NCBI GenBank assembly: GCA_903837305.1
Contig: CAILUB010000353.1
Location: forward strand, 1-12,341
From: an uncultured Cytophagaceae bacterium
Lineage (GTDB): Bacteria; Bacteroidota; Bacteroidia; Cytophagales; Spirosomataceae
Direction: 5' to 3'
Length of the DNA: 12,341 nucleotides
Below are positions 6,290 through 12,157 of the stretch, piece by piece. Both the position numbers and the translations under genes were made by a program. Position 1 is the first letter of the stretch. Each line of letters starts with the position of its first letter. A model generated the notes under the pieces. That model saw only the letters and a program-made list of their open reading frames with translations, was not told where the DNA came from and did not search any database.

Positions 6290-6955
6290 CTAAAATCTCT
6301 CCATCGCTGAATTGACTATCGCATCAAATTCCGCTTGTGTAATGTAGACTGGGGTATACGTACCATTCCAGTTTTTAATGTTCTTATAAAAAGAGCGCAT
6401 ATGATTTCTGCTACCCTTGTTTAAGAAATCATAAACTAATCGAACATCCTGATTATTCGTCACTGCTAATGAACTATTCAAATCACTTATATCTAAATCT
6501 TCAATCGTAGCACCTACTTGATAAGCGGCTAATAAACTAACTCGCCCTTGGCTAACTAATTGTGTATAAAGTGCTTGCAAAACAGGGTTAGCATATACTC
6601 CTCTCGCATTTGTTTCCATAGGATCAACTAAATTATACTTTCTAATAATCAATAACATCGCCTCCATGTGACTCAACTCACTATTGGGGATATTTTGAAA
6701 CACATTTACGCCATAAATATCAAACATCGTTTGATATACATCATAGGCTTATTTTTCTTCTTCTCGAATAAAAAGAATGCGAGCTTTTTCAGCATCGTCT
6801 AAAGGTTCCGTGGGCAAATTTGATACGGTTTGCTGCATGGCCGCTAAACTCGCTGTCATATTTACTTGAGCGTTAATGGGATCATCGTTTTTTGAACAAC
6901 TAGTTAATCCTAAGACAAGCACGAATGCCCATAATTCAATTCTAAATAGTTTCAT
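6290..6955 (-). pseudogene. DUF2202 ferritin-like lipoprotein interrupted by one in-frame TAA
   Basis: Read from the ATG at 6955, the first 68 codons encode a lipoprotein signal (lipobox LTSC, Cys20) and a linker ending in LFIREEEK. A TAA at 6749-6751 follows, and then the same frame continues AYDVYQTMFDIYGV and on through ELSHMEAM, DLNSSLAVTNNQDV and GSRNHMRSFY to 6290, 222 codons including both stops. This order matches DUF2202, a ferritin-like four-helix family in which the EEK-Leu-A-x-DVY segment is helix A. The TAA stands at the usual Leu and is one base from TTA. The break separates the helix A Glu residues from the E-x2-H motif of helix B, so neither half should fold as a metal site. 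SKNDD after the lipidated Cys resembles surface-lipoprotein export signals of Bacteroidota. A fresh nonsense mutation, a sequencing error or readthrough are the options. If intact it would be an exported, possibly di-iron protein of unknown role. Confidence 0.82.
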
Positions 6956-6972
6956 ATTAGTATATTTTTTGC

Positions 6973-6980
6973 CAAAGGTG
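6973..6980 (-). promoter_or_regulatory. -7-like box for the DUF2202 gene
   Basis: CACCTTTG on the minus strand is one base off TAnnTTTG and identical to the box upstream of the MFS gene at 12130-12137. It lies 29.5 nt from the centre of the palindrome at 7003-7016. Confidence 0.4.
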
Positions 6981-7002
6981 ATGCTAATTGAATAATCCCA
7001 AT

Positions 7003-7016
7003 ATGATAAAACTCAC
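7003..7016 (-). promoter_or_regulatory. CRP/FNR-like operator upstream of the DUF2202 gene
   Basis: On the minus strand the site reads GTGAGTTTTATCAT, matching the GTGACATTTATCAC site at 6248-6261 (plus-strand reading) at 11 of 14 positions. A near-copy of its core, TGATAATACTCA, recurs 26 nt away at 7030-7041. The rest of the 6956-7166 spacer is AT-rich; I see no clear promoter for the plus-strand gene at 7167. Confidence 0.4.
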
Positions 7017-7166
7017 TAAATTCAAATAGTGATAATACTCAGGTTTCATATTTCTAGAAACAGTTAAAATACGTGCTATTGTACATGTTAGACTTTAGTA
7101 GAATCAAACTCTATCAGGTAATGTGTAGGAAAATTATGTAAATTAGGGACTTTAATTCAGAGCAGA

Positions 7167-8153
7167 ATGCACATTTTAATCGTTCATGATCAGAAAATAC
7201 CCGTAGCTGGTTATGGAGGAACTGAACGCGTAATATGGGGCTTAGCAAAATCTTTAAAGGAATTAGGCCACCAAATTACCTTTTTAGTACCTCAAGGTTC
7301 GACTTGTCCATTTGCAAGTGTGTTAACATGGAATCCCCATTTATCATTTAATGAACAAATTCCGGAATCGGTAGATGTGGTTCATTTTAATCATGCACCC
7401 AATGAGCAGATAAAAAAGCCATACGTTGTCACCATTCACGGTAATTTTGGTAGTGATATCAAACTCAATGTTAATAGCATTTTTGTATCGCAAAATCATG
7501 CGCTGCGCTATGGTTCTAACTCATTTGTTCACAATGGATTGGATTGGAGTGATTATGGAAAACCTAATTTAGCTCAAAAGAGGACACATTTTCACTTTTT
7601 AGGTAAAGCAGCATGGCGCGTTAAAAATGTACAAGGGGCTATCGATACTATATTACAAAGCCCCCATGAACGGCTTGCCGTACTAGGTGGCACAAGATTA
7701 AATCTAAAAATGGGTTTCCGGATGACTTGGAGCTCTCGTATTCAGTTTTATGGAATTGTGGGAGGACAACAAAAGCTCGAATTGCTTTCCTTATCTAAAG
7801 GTTTGGTATTTCCCGTTCGGTGGCATGAACCCTTTGGACTAGCTATTACCGAAAGCCTTTATTTTGGCTGTCCAGTATTTGCTACTCCCTATGGCTCTTT
7901 ACCTGAATTAATTACACCTGAATTCGGATTTTTAAGTGACCAACAAGAGGAAATGACTGAGGCTATTTCACACGCATCAGACTATAACAAACAAGATTGC
8001 CATTCCTATGCACGAGATGTATTTGATGCGTTAAGTATGGCTAAAAAATACCTAAAAGCTTACGAAAGCGTATTAAATGGAGAATGCTTAAATACACAAG
8101 AGCCTCAGCTTTTGGATAAACAAACTCCTAAATTTTTACCCTGGAATAAATAA
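7167..8153 (+). CDS. family 4-type glycosyltransferase
   Basis: This 328-residue protein has a GT-B fold. The N-terminus MHILIVHDQKIPVAGYGGTE is the first Rossmann strand with the glycine-rich acceptor-side loop GYGGTE. The C-terminal half carries EPFGLAITE (221-229), the E-x7-E motif of retaining GT4 enzymes that binds the sugar-nucleotide donor, followed by SLYFGCPVFATPYGSLPELI. There is no signal or membrane helix, so it is cytoplasmic or peripheral to the membrane. It is somewhat shorter than the 350-400 residues usual for the family. Nothing nearby forms a polysaccharide cluster, so donor and acceptor cannot be named; it looks like an isolated gene between the sulfur blocks. It ends within the stem of a bidirectional terminator shared with the convergent DsrE-like gene. 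Confidence 0.85.
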   Translation: MHILIVHDQKIPVAGYGGTERVIWGLAKSLKELGHQITFLVPQGSTCPFASVLTWNPHLSFNEQIPESVDVVHFNHAPNEQIKKPYVVTIHGNFGSDIKLNVNSIFVSQNHALRYGSNSFVHNGLDWSDYGKPNLAQKRTHFHFLGKAAWRVKNVQGAIDTILQSPHERLAVLGGTRLNLKMGFRMTWSSRIQFYGIVGGQQKLELLSLSKGLVFPVRWHEPFGLAITESLYFGCPVFATPYGSLPELITPEFGFLSDQQEEMTEAISHASDYNKQDCHSYARDVFDALSMAKKYLKAYESVLNGECLNTQEPQLLDKQTPKFLPWNK

Positions 8154-8181
8154 AGCCTGTGATTTAAGTCACAAGCTTTAT
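8150..8181. terminator. bidirectional terminator hairpin between convergent genes
   Basis: ATAAAGC (8150-8156) pairs with GCTTTAT (8175-8181), and TGTGA (8158-8162) pairs with TCACA (8169-8173). The result is 12 pairs with one mismatch and a 6-nt loop. The T-run is weak on the plus strand and slightly better on the minus strand (TTTATTTATT). The stem includes the stop codon of the glycosyltransferase. Confidence 0.6.
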
Positions 8182-8203
8182 CATTTAATCGATCTAATTT
8201 ACC

Positions 8204-8608
8204 CTAGTATTTTAAATAAGCCCAACCGGCTTCTTGCTTGAGGACAACCTCAGCTACCCCAGAAGGGACCGTTCCGGCTTGCATTAAAATGGTTGTGCGA
8301 TCAATTTTACGCTCGCGAATGGTATTTTCACACGCTTTGAACAAAACTCCTGTTGCAGCTAATTCTGCGATTTTAGCTTTCTGAGTTGTTTTACCATCGA
8401 TTAAAATACTTATACCAGAACCGTGAGCCACAAGTTCGATTTGCGTATTAGGCCCTAATGCAGTTTGAAGATTAGAGATATTCTTCAATGCTCCGTGCCA
8501 AACTAACGTGTCAGATGAATTTAATTGAAGAACTACTTTGTGTGATTGAGCATTTGCCGCAAAGGAAAACAAAGCCACAAATAAGGTTAACAATAGGATT
8601 TTTTTCAT
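8204..8608 (-). CDS. secreted DsrE-like sulfur-relay protein
   Basis: This 134-residue protein has a Sec signal peptide (basic MKK, hydrophobic core, likely cleavage after AANA at 20). The mature part shows the DsrE/DsrF-like pattern: an early beta-strand with KVVLQLN, a helical segment with ALKNISNLQTAL, the strand ELVAHGSGI, and FKACENTIRERKI with a single conserved Cys93. Related DsrE-family proteins carry persulfide sulfur on that Cys. It stands alone, without DsrF/DsrH partners, and is predicted to be periplasmic, unlike the cytoplasmic DsrEFH complex. It is divergent from the methyltransferase gene with only 35 nt between starts, and no clear promoter could be assigned in that gap. Its role as a periplasmic sulfur carrier is inferred from family and context. 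Confidence 0.8.
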   Translation of the reverse strand: MKKILLLTLFVALFSFAANAQSHKVVLQLNSSDTLVWHGALKNISNLQTALGPNTQIELVAHGSGISILIDGKTTQKAKIAELAATGVLFKACENTIRERKIDRTTILMQAGTVPSGVAEVVLKQEAGWAYLKY

Positions 8609-8643
8609 AGTTATAATTTTTTACTAAACTACAAATTTTACAA

Positions 8644-9237
8644 ATGAAAGCAATGTGGAATGAGCGTTATCAAGCGGAAGAATACCAATATGGAATAAAT
8701 CCAAATGATTTTATGAAACAGCAAATCACACCCCTACCTGCGGGCCGCATTTTATTTCCAGGTGCTGGAGAGGGACGAGATGCCGTTTTTGCTGCCAAAA
8801 AAGGCTGGGAAGTCCACGCTTTTGACCTAAGTGAAAAAGGAAAAGCAAAGGCGGAAAAATTAGCCTCAGCTGAAAAAACACGAATTCACTATAAAGTGGC
8901 AGACGCAACGCTGGTAAAATTCCCTTTGGAATCATTTGACGTGATTGCCTTAACCTATTTTCATCTGCCTTTAGAGACAAGATTAGCCTTCTATAAGCTA
9001 TGTATATCATGGTTAAAACCAGGCGGCCTGATTTTATTAGAGGGTTTCAATCAGCGTCAACTCGGATTAAGTTCTGGTGGGCCTAAAAATTTGGAATGGC
9101 TATTTTCTTCTGAAACCATTGCTACCGAATTCCATAGCCTTAAGATTCTTCTAAACGAGGAGAAACAACGCACCTTAGACGAAGGCCCACTACATCAAGG
9201 TTTAGCAGAGGTATTACAATTTATAGGTCAAAAATAG
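8644..9237 (+). CDS. SAM-dependent methyltransferase, TPMT/TehB-like
   Basis: This is a 197-residue class I methyltransferase. The N-terminus MWNERYQAEEYQYGINPNDF is the typical lead of thiopurine-methyltransferase-like and TehB-like enzymes. Motif I is FPGAGEGRDAVFAA (38-51), followed by the acidic strand end HAFD (58-61). VADAT (85-89), FDVIAL (98-103) and WLKPGGLILLEGF (123-135) are the later SAM-binding elements. It is cytoplasmic. ATG at 8644 or 8650 are both possible starts. The acceptor is unknown. Some members of this group methylate thiols, selenols, tellurite or hydrogen sulfide, which would fit the neighbouring sulfur genes, but nothing in the sequence proves it. A CRP/FNR-like operator for the next unit lies just after its stop. 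Confidence 0.8.
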   Translation: MKAMWNERYQAEEYQYGINPNDFMKQQITPLPAGRILFPGAGEGRDAVFAAKKGWEVHAFDLSEKGKAKAEKLASAEKTRIHYKVADATLVKFPLESFDVIALTYFHLPLETRLAFYKLCISWLKPGGLILLEGFNQRQLGLSSGGPKNLEWLFSSETIATEFHSLKILLNEEKQRTLDEGPLHQGLAEVLQFIGQK

Positions 9238-9243
9238 ATAGCG

Positions 9244-9253
9244 GACAAATGTC
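9244..9253 (+). promoter_or_regulatory. CRP/FNR-like operator upstream of the rhodanese-thioredoxin unit
   Basis: GACAAATGTC has 4-bp arms around AA. The extended GACAAATGTCACG (9244-9256) differs by one base in 13 from the site upstream of the cytochrome-soxB unit, in the same orientation relative to the gene. Its centre is 29.5 nt from the -7 box at 9278. Confidence 0.55.
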
Positions 9254-9277
9254 ACGATTATGCTTAATCCAGTGAAC

Positions 9278-9285
9278 TATATTTG
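9278..9285 (+). promoter_or_regulatory. Bacteroidota -7 promoter element
   Basis: TATATTTG is a perfect match to TAnnTTTG and sits 20 nt before the ATG at 9306. No good TTTG -33 element is present at 19-21 nt upstream, which suggests reliance on the activator-type site at 9244. Confidence 0.65.
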
Positions 9286-9305
9286 CCTTTATAAACACAG
9301 AAATT

Positions 9306-9608
9306 ATGTTAGCATTACTAAAGAATTTATTTGGCTTTGGCCCTAAAGTAGACTTCAAAGCACTTTTAGCAGACGGCGCAACACTTGTAGACGTTCGTAC
9401 TCCTGCTGAATTTAGAGATGGGCACATCAAAGGTGCCATCAATTTACCTTTGCAAACTTTAGGTTCTAATATGAATAAATTAAAGAAAGATCAGGTTATC
9501 ATTACTTGTTGCCGCTCAGGAAGCCGCAGTGGAATGGCTCGCCGCCAGTTGCAAGCTGCCGGATTTACGCAGGTGTACAATGGAGGGGCGTGGAGCAGCT
9601 TGAGATAA
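9306..9608 (+). CDS. single-domain rhodanese (sulfurtransferase)
   Basis: This 100-residue protein has a short N-terminal helix (MLALLKNLFGFG) followed by one rhodanese domain. It has LVDVRTPAEFRDGHIKGAIN (27-46) and the active-site loop CRSGSRS with Cys69, preceded by a second Cys68. The N-terminal helix is amphipathic rather than a signal peptide, so the protein is probably cytoplasmic. It is a paralogue of the rhodanese at 1373-1645, with the same SG-x-RSGMA loop and YNGG near the C-terminus. It is the first gene of a unit with thioredoxin and a rhodanese-thioredoxin fusion. Likely role: transfer of sulfane sulfur to a thiol acceptor such as the adjacent thioredoxin (inference). Confidence 0.9.
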   Translation: MLALLKNLFGFGPKVDFKALLADGATLVDVRTPAEFRDGHIKGAINLPLQTLGSNMNKLKKDQVIITCCRSGSRSGMARRQLQAAGFTQVYNGGAWSSLR

Positions 9609-9707
9609 GAGATTATAGAGTAGAGAGAGGAGTTATTTTGAATGGTAAATGGTGGATGGTGAATGTTTCCTCCGGACTACACACTGGCCACTGACAACTG
9701 AATACTT
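9609..9707 (+). repeat. composite of three heptanucleotide repeat families
   Basis: The whole 99-nt gap between the rhodanese and thioredoxin genes is filled by degenerate seven-base units. From 9609 comes an AGAGTAG/AGATTAT-type run starting on the base after the TAA stop. At about 9642-9666 come ATGGTAA, ATGGTGG, ATGGTGA units. At about 9682-9706 come ACTGGCC, ACTGACA, ACTGAAT units. The three families lie end to end. No transposase or spacer structure is present. Confidence 0.7.
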
Positions 9708-10007
9708 ATGAGCAAATTCGCCGACCTATTGAAATCGCCAGAACCCGTTTTAGTTGATTTTTCAGCTGAATGGTGTGGCCCCTGCAAGCAATTAAAGCCT
9801 ATTTTAGAGCAATTGAAGTCTAAAATAGGAGATTCTGCCAAAATCATTAAAATTGATGTCGACAAGAATCGTACCTTAGCAGATAAATTCCAAATCCGTT
9901 CCATACCCACCTTAATCCTATTTAAGGATGGAAAATCGGTTTGGCGCCAGTCAGGAGTAATTCCTGCGAGTACTTTGGAAGGAATCATTAAACAACATTC
10001 AAAATGA
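9708..10007 (+). CDS. thioredoxin
   Basis: This is a 99-residue cytoplasmic thioredoxin, close to the usual 105. It has VDFSAEWCGPCKQLKP, with the redox pair Cys23 and Cys26 in WCGPC (22-26), KIDVDKN (48-54) and the cis-proline segment SIPTLILF with Pro67. There is no signal peptide. It reduces disulfides and can accept sulfur from rhodanese persulfides. The stop overlaps the next start in ATGA (10004-10007), so translation of the following fusion gene is coupled to it. The adjacent rhodanese and the downstream rhodanese-thioredoxin fusion suggest a dedicated partner for sulfur transfer rather than the housekeeping thioredoxin (inference). Confidence 0.93.
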   Translation: MSKFADLLKSPEPVLVDFSAEWCGPCKQLKPILEQLKSKIGDSAKIIKIDVDKNRTLADKFQIRSIPTLILFKDGKSVWRQSGVIPASTLEGIIKQHSK

Positions 10008-10705
10008 GAAACGTATTATATTCATTTCTAGTCGTTGGACTATTATTTTCTTGTGGGCCAAAAGAAGGACAACAAGATTTAGGTGCCACTGAATTTCAAA
10101 CCGCTTTATCAGCTGAATCCACCGCGCAAATTTTAGACGTTAGAACGGCAGGCGAATTCCAAAACGGTCACATTGAAGGTGCACTTAACGCAGATGTCAG
10201 CTCTGAATCTTTCCAGCAAGTTGCTTCAAGTCTGGATAAAGATAAAAGCGTATTCGTTTATTGCCTTTCAGGTGCAAGATCCGCTTCAGCAGCAGGAATG
10301 CTAAAAGAAATGGGTTTCAAATCTATCGTCAATTTAACAGGCGGTATGTTAGCTTGGCAATCAGCCAATCTTCCTATTGCTACTGGCGAAGCTAAACCAG
10401 CAGCCTCTGCTGGTCTAACAGAAGCGTCTTTCGCAGAAAAAATAAAAGGCAAACCGATGGTCATCATCGATTATAACGCCACTTGGTGTGGTCCATGTAA
10501 GCAATTAAGCCCTGTTTTGAAAGAATGGGTGAAAGCTCAAAACGGGAAAGTCGAATTGATCGAAATCGACGTAGATGAAAACCAAGAACTAGCTAAAGCA
10601 AAGAAAATCGAATCGATTCCCTATTTAGAAATGTACAAGAACGGGGTTAAGACTTGGACAAGTGTGGGGTTGATTGGGAAAGAGGAATTAGATAAATCTC
10701 TCTAA
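10004..10705 (+). CDS. rhodanese-thioredoxin fusion lipoprotein
   Basis: This 233-residue exported lipoprotein has the signal MRNVLYSFLVVGLLFSC with the lipobox Cys17. A rhodanese domain (about 25-125) follows, with ILDVRTAGEFQNGHIEGALN and the active-site loop CLSGARS (Cys87), then an alanine-rich linker near 128-142 and a thioredoxin domain (about 143-233). That domain has NATWCGPCKQLSP (Cys162 and Cys165) and the cis-proline segment SIPYLEMY (Pro206). The protein should sit on a membrane facing the periplasm and could move a persulfide from the rhodanese Cys to the thioredoxin pair in one chain. The start overlaps the thioredoxin stop by 4 nt. It repeats in fused, exported form the two activities encoded separately by the two genes upstream. 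The final codons pair with 10752-10763 in a hairpin. Confidence 0.92.
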   Translation: MRNVLYSFLVVGLLFSCGPKEGQQDLGATEFQTALSAESTAQILDVRTAGEFQNGHIEGALNADVSSESFQQVASSLDKDKSVFVYCLSGARSASAAGMLKEMGFKSIVNLTGGMLAWQSANLPIATGEAKPAASAGLTEASFAEKIKGKPMVIIDYNATWCGPCKQLSPVLKEWVKAQNGKVELIEIDVDENQELAKAKKIESIPYLEMYKNGVKTWTSVGLIGKEELDKSL

Positions 10706-10763
10706 TCACTACGACGGAAATTGTGCTCTGCAATAATTTCTTATCGCAATAATTAGAGAGATT
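10695..10763 (+). terminator. possible terminator hairpin overlapping the fusion gene's stop
   Basis: AATCTCTCTAAT (10695-10706, including the TAA stop) pairs perfectly over 12 bp with ATTAGAGAGATT (10752-10763). A smaller stem GAAATT/AATTTC (10717-10722 with 10735-10740) is nested inside. The direct repeat GCAATAATT also occurs here twice (starts near 10730 and 10746). No T-run follows, so a termination role is uncertain. Confidence 0.45.
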
Positions 10764-10795
10764 ATCCTATCTTTCAATTGAAAAGAGTCCGAAGG

Positions 10796-10833
10796 TAACA
10801 TTTACCGTTTACTATTCACCATTTACCATCATT
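10796..10833 (-). repeat. ATGGTAA heptanucleotide array
   Basis: On the minus strand the units read ATGGTAA, ATGGTGA, ATAGTAA, ACGGTAA. This is the same family as the middle section of the array at 9642-9666, in the opposite orientation. It lies between the converging fusion gene and MFS gene. The flanking 10764-10795 and 10834-10862 stretches show nothing else I recognise. Confidence 0.6.
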
Positions 10834-10862
10834 TCTTCCCTCCTTGTTCAGTTGTTAAGGTT

Positions 10863-10910
10863 GATTCTTTTTTGAAAATTAAAACGCAGCACAATTTTCA
10901 AAAAAGAATC
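10863..10910. terminator. 18-bp perfect inverted repeat between convergent genes
   Basis: GATTCTTTTTTGAAAATT (10863-10880) and AATTTTCAAAAAAGAATC (10893-10910) are exact reverse complements around a 12-nt loop. The T6 and A6 runs lie inside the stem rather than after it. The position, 4 nt beyond the MFS stop and between convergent genes, suggests a two-way transcription end or an RNA-stabilising hairpin. It could also be the relic of a short inverted-repeat element. Confidence 0.6.
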
Positions 10911-10914
10911 ACCA

Positions 10915-12111
10915 TTAACACATCATCCTCCATTTTATCACTCCCGCGGAACCCAGTGTCAATAATCCAATGACGATTACACTCACTTCTAGTTCGAAGT
11001 AGTCCGCTAAAATTCCTGTTAATATAGCTCCAAAAGCATAGCCTAAATCACGCCACAAGCGAAACGTACCTAAACTAGCGGCCCGATCGGCTGGGTGTGT
11101 ATTTTCTGCGATGGATGCTAAAAAAGTTGGATAGACAACCGCTGTTCCTATGCCTATCACAAAGGATAGGATGGCGAAAGCGGCAAATGTTTGAGCCCAA
11201 ATAAGACCTAATATGGCAAAGGCTTGAAGAAGCATGCCGATAAACAAGAGATCTTTTTGGCAAAATATATCTGACAATCGTCCAGTGCCTAATTGCGTAA
11301 GGCCCCAAACCAGGGGATAAATGGCAGTTATGATTCCTATTTGGCCTAAATCAAAACCCTTACTAGCCAATAAAAGCGGAAACAATCCCCAAATCATCCC
11401 ATCATTCAGATTATTAACAAGCCCTGCTTGAGAGATAGCTCCTAAATTCCTATGTAATAAAGAAGTATCCCAAAAGGGTTTTTTAAGCAAAGGAAGTGAA
11501 CTTTCCTGGGCCGCTTTTTGGACAAATGACCGAGTATCTTTCACCCAAATCCAAGAAATCAACAGGCCCAAAAACACAAATACAATCCCTATATAAAAGG
11601 GATAAGGCCTAATTCCGTATGTATTCGCAATCCAGGCCGTCAAAAGCGCCACTAAACCGACCGATAAATAACCTGCGAATTCATTTATCCCCATCGCCAA
11701 ACCCCGCTGCTTATCACCCACTAGATCAATTTTCATAGTCACCGTACTGGACCAAGTGAGGCCTTGATTAATTCCCAAAAGTACATTAGCAGCCACAATC
11801 CAATTCCAAGTGGGCGCCCACATCAACAAGAACGGAATGGGAATCGCAAAAAGCCAACCGAAAATTAACAAACGCCTTCTGCCTAACGCATTTGCAAAAT
11901 GACCAGCGAAGTAATTTGTTAAAGCTTTGACAATACCAAAAACGACAATAAAGGAAAATATGGCCGAATGAGAGGCAATATGAAATTCCTGAGCTGCTAA
12001 TTGAGGCAAAATAGAACGCTCTAGGCCGACCATCCCGCCCACAAAGGCATTCACTAAAACCAACAAACTGAACTGCTGCCAATTCTCTTTCAAGCCGAAC
12101 CGAACTTCCAT
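10915..12111 (-). CDS. major facilitator superfamily transporter
   Basis: This is a 398-residue membrane protein with about 12 hydrophobic helices, the normal MFS size. Motif A is visible after helix 2 as GHFANALGRRRLL (about 70-82), with Asn where Asp is usual. A second copy with the Asp, TGRLSDIFCQKDLL, follows helix 8 in the C-terminal half. A region near NLLGINQGLTWSS and GLAMGINEFAGY resembles the helix 4-5 segment of drug/organic-ion MFS proteins. The ATG at 12111 is preferred over an in-frame TTG at 12132, which lies only a few bases after the predicted promoter box. The substrate cannot be told. It may export or import a small molecule linked to the sulfur genes only by its shared operator type. 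It follows the Crp/Fnr gene by 63 nt on the same strand. Confidence 0.88.
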   Translation of the reverse strand: MEVRFGLKENWQQFSLLVLVNAFVGGMVGLERSILPQLAAQEFHIASHSAIFSFIVVFGIVKALTNYFAGHFANALGRRRLLIFGWLFAIPIPFLLMWAPTWNWIVAANVLLGINQGLTWSSTVTMKIDLVGDKQRGLAMGINEFAGYLSVGLVALLTAWIANTYGIRPYPFYIGIVFVFLGLLISWIWVKDTRSFVQKAAQESSLPLLKKPFWDTSLLHRNLGAISQAGLVNNLNDGMIWGLFPLLLASKGFDLGQIGIITAIYPLVWGLTQLGTGRLSDIFCQKDLLFIGMLLQAFAILGLIWAQTFAAFAILSFVIGIGTAVVYPTFLASIAENTHPADRAASLGTFRLWRDLGYAFGAILTGILADYFELEVSVIVIGLLTLGSAGVIKWRMMC

Positions 12112-12129
12112 TTGTGCTATATTTAGACA

Positions 12130-12137
12130 CAAAGGTG
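12130..12137 (-). promoter_or_regulatory. -7-like box for the MFS gene
   Basis: CACCTTTG on the minus strand is one base off TAnnTTTG and identical to the box upstream of the DUF2202 gene. It is 29.5 nt from the centre of the palindrome at 12158-12175 and 18 nt before the chosen ATG. Confidence 0.45.
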
Positions 12138-12157
12138 CTCAGCTGAACACTAAAAGC

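Noticed and set aside
7013..7032. TCACTA-N8-TAGTGA palindrome upstream of the DUF2202 gene
   Set aside because: It overlaps the better-placed GTGA-N6-TCAT site, its spacer is too long for the shared motif, and its distance to a promoter box does not fit.
7080..7095. TGTACATGT near-palindrome as an operator for the glycosyltransferase gene
   Set aside because: It lacks the two-base centre of the other sites and no -7-like box lies 28-30 nt downstream.
8609..8643. Promoter elements in the 35-nt gap between divergent starts
   Set aside because: TAAAATTTG and TAGTTTAG each differ from TAnnTTTG in spacing or sequence and no -33 partner is seen.
9609..9707. Insertion-sequence or att remnant
   Set aside because: No transposase or integrase fragment and no terminal inverted repeats; heptad repeats explain the whole gap.
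11075..11308. Minus-strand open frame within the MFS gene in another frame
   Set aside because: Composition is unlike a protein from this genome, and it is overlapped by a membrane protein of normal length.
12112..12132. In-frame TTG start for the MFS gene
   Set aside because: It is a rare start, lies next to the predicted -7-like box, and adds seven non-family residues; the ATG at 12111 is better.
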